From Vespa crabro (Eukaryota > Arthropoda > Insecta > Hymenoptera > Vespidae): a stretch of DNA of 64,000 nt. Location: assembly GCF_910589235.1 (NCBI RefSeq), contig NC_060973.1, positions 3,967,501 through 4,031,500 of the forward strand, read 5' to 3'. This document shows positions 24,442-35,420 of this stretch, piece by piece; position 1 is the stretch's first letter; each line of letters opens with the position of its first letter. Both the position numbers and the translations under genes were made by a program. The notes under the pieces are model-generated. The model worked only from the letters and a program-made list of their open reading frames with translations, was not told where the DNA came from and made no database searches.

Positions 24442-27184
24442 ATGAGTACGAAAGAGCAAACTATCGAGCCAAGATGGTACGTGAAATTTTTCGAATATTG
24501 GAAAAATCGTAATCGAATTGGTCCGGCTACGGTAGAATTAGAAGATTGTGATTTTTTCATCGTAGCACCACGTAGAACTTTGAGAGTATTAAAACCAAGT
24601 TTAAAAGGTGAATGGTATTATGAGAACACGAGTGATAGGCCCGAATCGATAAATGATAATTTTTTTGCTCGTTGGTCAAAAAGACCGCATTCGTCGAATC
24701 ATTGTAGATGTTCTTTTCGTCAATCTAATAGATTGAGCACGAACGACGAAGAAATTATTTCTACGGAATTGAATCGTATTAGAAATAGTCTTTACGAGAC
24801 TCCTGAAAAATCAGCAAGAGATATCGAAGAACTTGAGCAAAGGGTATCGGCTAATCTTCAAAAATTGCAAATACCCGACGCGAAACTTGATAATAATAAT
24901 GAGAAAAAAACAAAGGACAAAGTTGTACTTGATCCTTCGAAAAATTTATCTTTAAACTCCTCGTCGAACGAGGAACAAAAAGCTAAAAATAAAATTGTTA
25001 AGGATCTCGAAAGATACATCAATGTATTGCTCGAGGAAATATTAGACGATACGATTAAATATGTTGCTAATTCGAATGATTCAAATTTGATTCTTAAAAA
25101 TGATCGTAAAGTTACGAAAGAAAGATCAAAATTAGATCATCAACAATCGTCTTCGAAAGCTAAAGGGGAAGAAATTTTTAATGAAATTAGTTTTTCCTTT
25201 CATGCTGACGATAAGAAGATTCAAGAAGATGAAAAGTTGAACGTGGAAAGAACGAAAAACGATCAAGGATATATAAATCGTGCTTTCATTGGATCGGCAC
25301 ACGATCCTGATTCTCTTGACTTTTATTTACGTACTCGTACGATCGGTACGGAGGTCATTTTAGAACAATTGGATTGTATAGATTCCGGTATAAATAGCGT
25401 CGAAACAATAGAATTTCAACCTGATCAAGAACCAAGTCTCGAGCAATCTCTCTTACGAATAATCGACGAAAAATTAGGTAGAACCCCTTTGAGAAATAGC
25501 TGGGAAGATCTGAGAACAAACGAAGATGAGAAATATAACGAATCTTCCCGAGAGATCATTGAAAATGATGAAGAAAATAAGTTAACAAAATTAAAGGATG
25601 TAATCATATTAAATGACAATGAAATTAATGACGAAAAAAATATAATGGATATCAGACAATTAGAGGAATCTATCGATGATCCTAAATTTGAAAATGTACG
25701 ATTAGAATTAGAAAATGATGATTTGGAATTATCAGAGAGAAAGGAGACAACGATTGAGACGAAATTTTGTGCAAGATTTCGTGCGAATATTGAAAGAAGA
25801 TCGAAACGTAAGAACGATGATGAACGATTAGAGGTAATTAATACTAGAAAAGAAACTAAACCTTTGGAAATGGAGGATTATAGAAAAAGATGGCCTAACT
25901 TGGAAGAATCTACGAGATTGTCTAATTGCGAACAAATTCCACATGATTATGTGATATTTCGAAGAAATCGTAAACCAACATTGGTCTTTTTACATGGGTT
26001 TGGTTCGTCAGCAGAGATATTCGAACATCAATTAGAATATTTCTCGGCTATGGGTTATCCTTGCATCGCTCCTGATCTTTTAGGACATGGTATGAGCTCA
26101 TCACCTGACCGATCGAAGGATTATACGTTTAGCAAATTGTTGAAGGATCTGGAGACAGTACTACATTATTACGCTTTTGAACCAGGTCAAAAGTGTATAC
26201 TGATAGCACATAATTATGGGTAAATTTTTTTAACAAATATTCCTGTATATATATATACACATACATACGCGTTTAATATTTATGGTAGATAGTATCATAA
26301 TTCAAAGAACATCGTGGACTTTCTTTTTAAACTGTTCATGGCTAGCTAGGTAATTACTACCTACACGTGTGTAACGTTTGAATAATTTTTGCTTGACTAC
26401 TTCGTGGGCTATTGGAATTAATGTTTAACGCAATAAGAAATTTCTTCTTTTCATCATTATCATCATCATCGTCGTCGTCGTCGTCGTCGTCGTCTTCGTC
26501 GTCGTCGTCGTCGTTGGTGGCGGCGGTGGCGGTGGCGGTGGCGGCAGCGGCGATGGCAATGGCGATGGCGTTTCTTTTATAGATGCAGTTTTGCAACAGC
26601 ATTGGCTTGCAAATATGACAGCAATATTCATCAGCTTGTTTTAATATCCGGTGGTGGTCCAACACCATTGGCACCGCCTACGAGAGAAGGTGCTGGCCGA
26701 TGCTTTCTAAGAGCTATTTTGTCACCACTTTTGATGTGCGGCCTTCATAGAGATATACTGTATTCCGCAAGAGGTCGTCAACATCCTTATTGTGGTCCTG
26801 AACCAATCGAACAATGGCCATCTCATATGAAATATGTTTTGGATGGGATGGCTTGGCCTGAAGGGGACTACGTTTTTCATAGAAGAATTTTTACACCTAC
26901 TCTTCTTATACATGGATTGAGAGATAACAAAGTATCACTCGTACAAGAGTGTCAGATGGAAAGGGTTAGTTAATACTTCTATTGAAATACATCTTCTATT
27001 CTATACTTCTTTCTTCCACTTGTTTGTTTGTTTTTGTTTTTTTTTTCTTCCTTTTTAGACTATGCTGAAGGCTTTCCTCGAAGCTATTCCAAGTGCAGGG
27101 CACACACCCATGACGGATTGTCCTGATCAACTGAATCATATGATTCACTGTTTCATAGATTTATGGAAGAATAAGAACTGGTAG
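24442..27184 (+). CDS. ABHD8: ABHD8-like alpha/beta-hydrolase, three coding exons
   Basis: The coding exons are 24442-26219, 26583-26964 and 27059-27184, joined at GT-AG sites in matching phase, giving 761 residues. An in-frame TGA at 24427 supports the ATG at 24442. Residues about 20-55 resemble the ABHD8 N-terminal segment (ELEDCDFFIVAP, RTLRVLKP). Residues about 75-505 are a charged, low-complexity acidic linker. The hydrolase fold starts near residue 511 with VFLHGFGSS (oxyanion loop), then APDLLGHG, SGGGPT, WPEGDYVFH and LLIHGLRD (acid Asp707), and SAGH (His735). These match vertebrate ABHD8 in order. The nucleophile elbow reads AHNYG where ABHD8 has GHSYG, so Asn591 sits at the serine position and the protein may not be a serine hydrolase. 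Human ABHD8 is about 440 residues, so the linker is a large expansion. Its substrate is not established. The 3' end converges on CCDC124; an AATAAA lies at 27833-27838. Confidence 0.93.
26455..26575 (+). repeat. Trinucleotide cluster inside ABHD8 intron
   Basis: The 363-base intron between coding exons 1 and 2 contains (ATC)n, then (GTC)n, then GGC/GGT/GAT-type triplets, with six or more GG doublets spaced by 1-4 bases. The frames through it (poly-Asp or poly-Pro on the complement) are artefacts of triplet repeats. Confidence 0.85.
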
Positions 27185-27980
27185 CAATATTAGTATTTCG
27201 ATATTGTTAATTCCAGCAGAGGATATAATCTCGAATAAGCAATGATCGTATTGAAACATCAAGTTCTCTTACGGGTATCAAGCTCGTAGTTAGATACAAA
27301 ATTAGATAAAAATTAGATAAAAATTAGATAAAAAAATATGTTAATAGTCCTCTTTCCCTTTTTATAATTTTTCCTTTGATTAAATATTTAAAGTGTACAT
27401 AGATACATACATACATACATAGAAAAGTTTCGCGTGCGTTATTAGTTTTATTATAGCTGATTTTACATTTTTAAAGAAATCTTAAGTCTGTATAAGAGGA
27501 CAGATTCTTGATAAAACTAAAACTTCTCTTTTTCGAGCTCTACTTTGTTATGGTTTTATTACTTTCCATTGAATGATACGACAATTGCGAAATTGTAAAA
27601 ATATCTTCTACACCTACAGCATGATAAATGTGCCAAAACATATATTTTTTAAGATATTTTTTTAGAATCTTTCTATAAACTTCGACAAAGGTCTCTCTGT
27701 CAATAAGCAAAGATTTAAGATACCGAACGGAGGCTATTATAGATTCGCGCATAAGTTGCACCAAAGATGTTTTATATTATGTTAATTTTTTTTATATCCT
27801 ATAGCATTTTGGAATATAACTTATTCGTTTACAATAAAACTGTGAACCAATTTTATCTGTTATACTTACACATATTACTTTTTTTTTTTTTTTTTTCCTT
27901 TTTTTTCAAACATTTAAGATAAGAAAGTTATATTCAGTCATGTGAAAGTGCGCAGACTATCAATGAATATACCACTAATA
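27185..27980. other. Convergent 3' UTR space of ABHD8 and CCDC124
   Basis: The two stops are 796 bp apart. A plus-strand AATAAA is at 27833-27838 and a minus-strand one at 27560-27555, so the transcripts may overlap by roughly 280 bases. It contains (CATA)n near 27405-27420 and a T-run at 27882-27905. Confidence 0.5.
27540..27752 (-). CDS. Small open frame in the CCDC124 3' UTR, doubtful
   Basis: An ATG at 27752 opens 70 codons ending TAG at 27542. The product has normal amino-acid variety (MRESIIASVRYLKSLLIDRE, later YRKILKKYLKKYMFWHIYHA), unlike the low-complexity frames elsewhere. I do not recognise it. It lies on the strand of CCDC124, downstream of that gene's stop and near its putative poly(A) signal, and could be a terminal exon of something else, a chance ORF or a small gene. 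Confidence 0.25.
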   Translation of the reverse strand: MRESIIASVRYLKSLLIDRETFVEVYRKILKKYLKKYMFWHIYHAVGVEDIFTISQLSYHSMESNKTITK

Positions 27981-28832
27981 TCAATTGTTAAAAAGCTTTT
28001 GATTGAGCGGATTTTCAGGAGATTTCATCCACTCTTTTTTCAAAATCTGTTTCAATTGACTGAGCCTCAAAGTAGGATTTTGTTCCTTAATAATAGGCAT
28101 CATTTTCTCTTCAAAACTTGCATAAGCAGCTTTCATACGTTTCTCGGGATGACGATCAACTTCCGAATCTTTCACGCTATAAAAATATAAAAATAATTTA
28201 GCATAGTATATACGTAAATGAATAAAAAAAAAACATTAACGGTATCGTAAATTATCTAATATTTTCTAATATTCACCTTAAAATCGATAATGCTTCGTCT
28301 ATACCATGTGCACTTTCGCCTTCGACAATAATCCTATTCAAATTTTCTTCGATTGGTTTTTCTTCTTCCTTTTTCTTCTCACTTTTCGCAGCTTGATTGC
28401 GCTTCTCCATAGCTGCCATTATTTCAGCCTTTGTAATTTTAGCAGTAGGTTGTTTGCCTCCTACTTTTATAGTTGCCATTTCTTTTTCTAATAGAGCTTT
28501 CACTTCAGCCTTCTTTTCTAATTGTTGCTGTCTTTTCTTCTCGAGTTCCTCCTGTATCAAAATCGATACAATATCGCATAATTATTATAGACATTTGTAT
28601 CTTTTATGTAAACACAATAAATATTGTCAATTATTTCTTTTAATATAGAATGTAACACTATCAAAACACATACCTGTTTCTGTTTCTTCTTTAATACTTG
28701 TTTGTCGTCATCCTGCCAAGCTTTCTCTTCAGCTTCCAAAGCTTTCTTTGTATTTTCAGCTTCCTTAGCAGCAGCTTTTCTTGCCCTGGCTGCTACAGCC
28801 TTGCTATTCTCACCAACGAATTTCTTAGGCAT
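27981..28832 (-). CDS. CCDC124: CCDC124, ribosome-associated coiled-coil protein (Lso2 family)
   Basis: Three exons on the minus strand, 28832-28674, 28551-28277 and 28176-27981, join in phase to give 209 residues. The protein starts MPKKFVGENSKAVAARARKA, continues with an Ala/Lys/Glu-rich coiled coil (residues about 10-105), and ends with the conserved tail containing DRHPEKRMKAAY, FEE, QENP-like (EQNPTLRLSQLKQ), LKKEW, SPENPLNQ. Length and motif order match vertebrate CCDC124 (about 223 residues). Family knowledge: CCDC124 and yeast Lso2 bind the ribosome and take part in hibernation and recovery, and CCDC124 is also reported at the centrosome. The gene is tail-to-tail with ABHD8, with a minus-strand AATAAA at 27560-27555, so the two 3' UTRs may overlap. 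Its start lies 228 bp from the divergent C15orf40 homologue. Confidence 0.96.
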
Positions 28833-29060
28833 GATGATCTAATAAGAAAAGAGAATTATTATTACGTTTGAAATTACGCGGGTAAAAAGATTCAATCGTT
28901 GATAGGTTGGCAATACTGTAACACGCGCAGATTGCAGTCACTAAAGTTGTTGAGGTTAGAGAACGTATAATATCGAATAACAATATTTTCTTAATAATCG
29001 AATATAACGTATCAATGAATTAACGAACGTTCAATTAAATTTTATTATGAAATTATCTAA
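28833..29060. promoter_or_regulatory. Divergent promoter between CCDC124 and the C15orf40 homologue
   Basis: Only 228 bp separate the two start codons, so both transcripts must start within it or very close. The middle (about 28910-28960) is less AT-rich, with ACACGCGCAG and an initiator-like GCAGTCACT. No TATA box is evident for either direction, as expected for housekeeping genes. Shared regulation is inferred from the geometry. Confidence 0.6.
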
Positions 29061-30142
29061 ATGAATAAATTTCTACGATACGTAATTGTTAACCGAGAAA
29101 TGTCGAAACAAGGTGGCAAGAAAACTAAAAAAGCTCAGATTGGCGATATAAATAATACGGTAAATTGTTCTTTGCTTACCAATTTAACACAAAGAAATCA
29201 GGATAATGAACTCTGATAGAGAATTGATCACCTATTATGACAATAACATAACATTTTCTGTAAATGCACCCGCCAACTTGAGCGAAAGTAAACTAATTTT
29301 ACCAGATGTCGCTCGCGTAATCTCTCGCATAATTGTACTTCCGCACTGAGACGCGTTGTAATTGTAAATATAATTTAACTTGTCAATTAAGAAATTTTAT
29401 AACATCTTCTTTTTCTTTTTCGTATTTAAACAGATAACCACAGGACCTATAACTGTTAATAAAGATGGAAAAATACAAATAAAAATTCAAGCGAAACCTG
29501 GAGCTAAACATAACGGTATTACAGGTAATAAATATAAAGTCAGATCAATTAAATGACTTGGGTTTTACAATTAATTAAGTTAAATTATTTGGATGTCTTC
29601 AAAGGAGATTATTTACGTGAATCAATTAATTAAGATGAAGATATACAAGAAATAGGAAGTATTAAATAAGATTCTTTACTCCTAGTTGTAAAACATAAAT
29701 TCACTAACAGTTAGACTCCTGTTACCTTGTATACCTCCTATAAAGATATACGATCTCCAAATATGTTTATCCCTGAATAACCATCATAAATTTAAGACTT
29801 TTATTCTTAACATTATTAATTGTATATAACAGATATTTCAGAAGAAGCTGTAGGTGTTGCAATATCTGCACCTCCTGTACAAGGTGAAGCAAATACTGAA
29901 CTGATTAAATATTTAGCCTCTGTATTAGGTTTAAGAAAATCTGATGTAATGTTGGATCGAGTTAGTAATTGATCATTTTTTATTTCTAAGTTACTTTCTT
30001 TCTTGTGTATATGTATATATATATATATATTATGTAATTTATCTTTTTTAAGGGATCCAAAGGTAGGCAAAAAGTAATCACTGCGACTGGGATTACAGTA
30101 GATGAAGCGCTGCAAAGATTTAAAAAGGAAATTGATAATTAA
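29061..30142 (+). CDS. C15orf40: UPF0235 (DUF167, YggU-like) protein, C15orf40 homologue
   Basis: Exons are 29061-29159, 29434-29524, 29833-29960 and 30053-30142, all GT-AG and in phase (135 residues). A second in-frame ATG at 29100 would give 122 residues. The fold is recognisable from ITVNKDGKIQIKIQAKPGAK, then VAISAPPVQGEANTELIKYL, LRKSDVMLDRGSKGRQK and VDEALQRFKKE, the typical UPF0235 pattern of a basic AKPGAK loop and PPV-GEAN turn. The first 13 residues (MNKFLRYVIVNRE) have the basic-hydrophobic look of a mitochondrial presequence. The human protein has a comparable basic leader before its own internal MPKK, so the long start may give a mitochondrial form and the short start a cytosolic one; this is inference. 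The molecular function of the family is unknown. An AATAAA lies at 30410-30415, 268 bp past the stop. Confidence 0.93.
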
Positions 30143-30708
30143 CCAATGCTAAAACTTGATTTGTCAACATTTTTTATTATATTATTTTTCTTTCATCACT
30201 TCTATTCTCAATATAATTCATATCTGCTGTACATAAAATATAAGGCAATTTAAAAAATATCTTAATCTATTAATATTAAAAAATATCTTAATTATTTGAA
30301 ATTTGAAAATGGACGGATTTTTATCCCTAATACTATCTTAAGTATTTAAAATATTAAAAATGTATTAATATATAAAACATCTTTAGTAGGATTTTGCAAT
30401 TAAATATTCAATAAAATTAGTTAACTATTTCATTAAGATCTCGAGTATTCCATTAGAATAAATCCAATGTTTGGATCAAGAAATATTAATTGGATAATTC
30501 AGATCTTTCAAAGGTAAGATTACGAAGCATTGTTATAAGCGTATTTCATCTTCTTCGATATCTCAAACGTCTAGAAGAAATCAGAATCATCGTATTTTGG
30601 TTATTACACACATTTTGATAACATTTGCTTTGCATCCATGATTTCAAATTGGACAAAAAAAAAAAGAAGGGAAAAGGAATGAATAATATTAACATACATT
30701 TAATACAT
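30143..30708. other. Convergent 3' UTR space of C15orf40 homologue and alpha-arrestin
   Basis: AT-rich sequence without a supported ORF. A plus-strand AATAAA is at 30410-30415 and a minus-strand one at 30178-30173. The short minus-strand frame at 30546-30737 overlaps the last arrestin exon in another frame. Confidence 0.5.
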
Positions 30709-31914
30709 TCATTCCTGTATCTCAAAAGCTTTGTCATCGAGCCATGGTCTAAAAATTGGCAGCGTTGAAGGATAATGAGCTCCTCGTTTAGAAGGCGCTG
30801 TACCTGCCGGTGCTCCTTCTTGCCTGAGCGGATAAGTGGCTAGTACAATTGGTATCTGTAGTTTTATTTCCTTGTTCAAGCTCTTTGGGCTTATAACAAA
30901 CTACATTAAATAGAAATATATTACATAAGATTTATATCATGAATCATATAATGAATATCATTTTATCCAAGTAGCTCAATACATACATAAACATGATACA
31001 GTACGTTGATCAAATGACACCCTCTCAAATTCGTGGGTGGTAATGGTGGAACATACATTTGTTCGTTCAACCATTCTTCGCCTTCGCCTGGTCGAATTTT
31101 TCCCCTTGAAACGCTAGCTAGTTCTCGAGTTTCACTCGCAAGTACTTTACCACGACATAGATATTGAATCGTTTCGGTCAGAGATGCTTTCGTCGATTTC
31201 ATCGTAACCTGTAGAATCGTTTAATAATTGTATTAAAAAAAATAAAAAAAAAAAAATAAAAAAAAAAATCAATAACGTGCAAAACAAAAACCATTTTAAC
31301 GGTTAAATAAATATCATCAGAATTTTGTTGTAATCATGATAATAATTTCGATCATGGAGAGAGTTCATTTTCATCATGTGCGCAGGAAGCATAAAAATGC
31401 CGTTACTTTATCATTGAGAATAAAAATATTGAAATAATTATATACCCACGTACCTTGCTACGATTATTAACGGTAGCAGAGATTCCGATGGTTTCACCAG
31501 GTACATATCCGCCACGATCTAAACTTACTCGACATAAAACCGGACCACTCGAGACACATGATACACCAACGCGTTGTTCGATCTCTTGCCTCGCTGGTTG
31601 CTACAACCATACAGAAAGAAAAGTATATATATATTACTACATTCCTTTATGTTACTAGAATATAGAAAACTCGTAGGTTGGTAACACTAGTACGACCTTA
31701 TGGCGGAATATTTTGAAAGTTCATCATAGTTGCACAACTAGAGAGCGCTTGAGGATCGAACGAGTCGACCGTAACGAGAAAATACATAACAGTAGCAATA
31801 ATGCGGCTACGTTTCATTCTCAATGTCACGTGCCTACGTAACTATTATCTCATATTGCTGCTACTTATGTATTATTGTCGCTGGAACATAAACGAAAACT
31901 GTCGTTCCCTTTTC

Positions 31915-31980
<66 letters not shown>

Positions 31981-32887
31981 GTACTACATTCCTGAATCGA
32001 ATTTTTATTTGAATGATTCCCTTAACACATTTTCAAAATAAAATCTAAAGATACGAGATAATAGATTTATGCATAAATAAATAATAAAATCAATTTGAAT
32101 TGGATCTTTTTACATAACTTCTTATTTTGGGCCTGATTCAAATAAGCCTAATTTCTAAAATATCCTTTTGACCATTGTAATACGAAAATAGTCGTATTTA
32201 CTTGTTTATAATAGCTTTCCATAAAGGTCAATGACCAGTATTTGAAACTCGGTTATGTTAATACGCTTCGGAGGATTCGTTTAATCTTAAACACGCGAAA
32301 GAAAGCGTATATTTAATGTTACGAGGCTGTCGACCCTCTTTCGAAGAAAATATTCAAGTTTTTCCTGTTATTAAGAGCATAAATCATATATCAGAATGAT
32401 TTTACAGCAAAGAGAAAATAACATTAAATTAAAGTTTCTATGACAAAGCTTATCGTATAATTTTGTTTTATATTTATCTAATCGATATAAACGAAAATAT
32501 CTTCAAACAAGATAACTAACTAACCGCTAAAATCGGTGGCTCGAGATTCAAATCGATTGGATTCATAACGATGAAAACCTGTTGATTTTTATGGGTCAAT
32601 CCACCTGGTTCTCGTAATGCAGCTTTGCAATAATATTGAACCCAGCCATGTTTGCCCAAGAAGGTTGATGGTAAGCCTAAAGGTAAACCCAATTTGAAAG
32701 GAAAACTGTGAATCCCCGGTGATAAAAGCGACGGTCCTTCGCCTGAATATCAAACAAGAAATAATAATTAATACATTTCCAATTTTAGAAAGAGGTATAA
32801 AAAAAAAAAAAGATCCAGAGCATTTTATCGGAAACTAAATGAATATTTAACGATAATGTTAATGAATCCAAATTTTGTTGTATAATT

Positions 32888-32922
<35 letters not shown>

Positions 32923-33590
32923 AACTCGATATAATAAATATTTTAACTGCTTAAAAATCTAATTTTTTTTAGACTCTTTCGATGAACTTTAAAAAAAGAT
33001 TTCCGATAAAGTGGTATCAATAATTTTATTTATTTTTAATTTTTTCTTTTTTTAGGCGGTGGGTGGGGGGGGGGTGTGAAGGGAGGGATGACTGATAGAA
33101 ATAAATAGAATTACCCGGTTCGCCGAGAAGTCTCATTCGAAAATCTATATAGTTCTCTTTATCGTAGACCCTTTCAGCACGTTGACTACGAACACGAACA
33201 ACTCCTTCGCCAACAACGTGAAAATGCAGTCCAGAGACGCTGAAATAACGCAATGAGAAAGTAAGAAAGGGAGATATATATATATATATATAAAGTATGT
33301 TATTAAGAAACCTCGTATTTGTATGTATGCAAATACGTACAATGCATCGTCGAGTTTATTGTACCGTAAATTATAAAGGAAGCATATCTTGTACGAACGT
33401 TGGCATAATATGCCGTCGTCGCCGGTACTTTTATGCCTCCTTTACTGAATGAAAAATTCCGGAAACAGGGAAAAAACAATTTTATGTCATACGAAATCAA
33501 GTTCACGCTCCTTTCCGTTTCCGTTGTTATTTCATAATAATTATTATTATAACATATACGTCCTCGTATATGATATAGTATACATTTTAC

Positions 33591-33644
<54 letters not shown>

Positions 33645-34680
33645 TTCTTATATTATTCTTATCTTATTAAATTGAATTATAGCAGTGTAACATTTCGATA
33701 TACATATGTATGTATATACAAATTTTTTTATTATAAAATAAATAATATGACGAAGTGTGACGTCACTATACTTATGCAAATATATATATATATACATATG
33801 TTAATACGTTTCGTAAATGCATATATTATATTCCTTTGTTATTAGATAGCTCGATAAAAAAAGAAAAGAAAAGAAAAGAAAAGAAAAAAAAAAAGAATTA
33901 AATAAGTTTTGTATTATTCGATCAAAGAACAACATTGCAAAATATCGTAAAGGCGCAATAGAATTTGAAGAAGAAAGGACCTTTCAACCTATCTTTCGAT
34001 GAAACACAAATATTCGACTGAATATATTCAATTAAAATGCCAAAGACGTTTTCTATGTTTTTTAAACCGTTGTTGTACATACAAACGTATCGATGGAACG
34101 CGTGCTGGATTTTTAAAAAAGTTTTGGAAAACGCCAAAGGCATTTTAATGTTACAAGAAAGTCGCATTATACTTCGACGCGACGAACGATCGACCAATCG
34201 TTCGCTCTGCACTTTATTTACATACATAAATACATAAAACATGATGTATGAAAATGTATTAGTATTTTTGTTAACAATAGATATACAACCAATCAATTTG
34301 ACGTGTACTTTAAAAACAATCGTAATTTATTACAACTCACGTAATAAATAAAGAAAAAATAGTTTGCGATTTTAGATATTTGGTATTATATAAAAAACAA
34401 TAAAAAAATAAAAAAATGAAGTATACGTATTTGATAGTCCCGGTGTTAAAAAAAAAATCGAAGTTGAGAACAACGCCATATTGTTTTTCTCATGATTTTT
34501 AAATTTATTATTGAAAACCATGCGTAGTAATAGAAAGTGAAACATATACATATATGGTATAACTTACTATGCCTCATCGTCAAGCTCGATAAGCACACGA
34601 CCGGATAAAAAATGACCAGGAAAGTAAAGTAGATTGGTATTGTCGAAGAGTATTAAGAACTTGCTCAATTTACGCGTCAT
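30709..34680 (-). CDS. Alpha-arrestin (arrestin domain-containing protein), six exons
   Basis: Six minus-strand exons (34680-34568, 33239-33115, 32742-32525, 31600-31454, 31208-30987, 30900-30709) join in phase to give 338 residues. The arrestin N domain runs from MTRKLSKFLILFDNTN through YFPGHFLSGRVLIELDD, then VSGLHFHVVGEG, HSFPFKLGLPLGLPSTF and VQYYCKAALREPG. The arrestin C domain carries VLCRVSLDRGGYVPGETI, NNRSK, VPPLPPTNLRGCHLINVLYH and LNKEIKLQIPIVLATYPL. This is the ARRDC/TXNIP-like order; the family acts as adaptors for endocytosis and ubiquitin-ligase recruitment at membranes. No PPxY motif is present in this chain: it ends about 30 residues after the last beta strand at FEIQE, so a longer isoform may exist. 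An upstream in-frame ATG at 34791 only adds a low-complexity run and was not chosen. Tail-to-tail with the C15orf40 homologue. Confidence 0.93.
31681..31980. other. Complex island and (TA)n inside alpha-arrestin intron 3
   Basis: 31681-31800 is less AT-rich, with CTTATGGCGGAATATT and CACGTG (31830-31835), and precedes a frame from ATG 31801 that runs into a (TA)n tract (31919-31980). It may be an intronic regulatory element; no gene is claimed. Confidence 0.3.
33240..34567 (-). other. Alpha-arrestin intron 1
   Basis: A 1.3 kb intron with (TA)n (33592-33640) and (AAAG)n (33860-33885). The frames through it are low-complexity or unrecognised. Confidence 0.6.
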
Positions 34681-35105
34681 CCTTCTTATCGCGTTTCCTT
34701 TTTCCTTATATATATGTATAAAAAGAGAGAGGAAGAAAAAGAGAGATAGATAGATAGATAGATATATCTTTGAGGGACGAAACACACACACAGGCGTTAC
34801 GTCACAACTATTTCCACGTTATATCGATCAAGAATCAACGACATCGAAATAAACTGGTATGAAGATATAAGCTTCTTTGATATATAACAGAATGACGAAG
34901 AAATGAGAACCACTGAATAGGAATCCTCCGAGCACGCCCATAACCTTGCCCACGTTTAATTCTTTCTCTCTTTTTTTCTGATAATTTTTCTTCTTATAAA
35001 GTAATTCACATTGTTTTATTTTTCTTTTGGTAAATGTAAATTCAATGAAATTATTTTCAAAATGGCCGACATTGTTGTTAAATATTGTGTTATTCTTTTT
35101 CTTTT

Positions 35106-35153
<48 letters not shown>

Positions 35154-35154
35154 G

Positions 35155-35420
35155 ATCTCACACGATAAATGAAAGGAACTTGTATGCACGTTCGTTGGAA
35201 ATCTGTGACGATATTGAAACTCTCTGGCTACGGACCCAACTCGTGACACTCTCGTACAGCACACAACACGCACTCCTGCCCATTCTTGGTACTCGCTGTT
35301 GTAGCTCACTTTCGCTCCCTACCTGTTCACGATCTTAGTTTTCAACCAATCAGCGAGCCGATCGTTCCCTTCAGGCGAATCCGAGTCCGATCGAGTTTCA
35401 ACGAATCCGATTGCATGATT
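35155..35420 (-). promoter_or_regulatory. Candidate promoter or 5' UTR of the alpha-arrestin gene
   Basis: This patch of higher CpG content lies about 500-700 bp upstream of the arrestin start codon. It has a CCAATCAG box (plus-strand 35346-35353) and a minus-strand donor-like ACAG|GTAGGG near 35325, allowing a short noncoding first exon. A (CT)n microsatellite (35107-35152) separates it from the coding exon. Assignment is by position only. Confidence 0.35.

Noticed and set aside
26357..26674. Minus-strand frames with poly-Asp or poly-Pro
   Set aside because: Reverse translation of the triplet repeat in the ABHD8 intron and of exon 2.
31801..31995. Plus-strand frame MRLRFILNVTCL...
   Set aside because: Runs into a (TA)n tract and lies within an arrestin intron; no donor or homology supports it.
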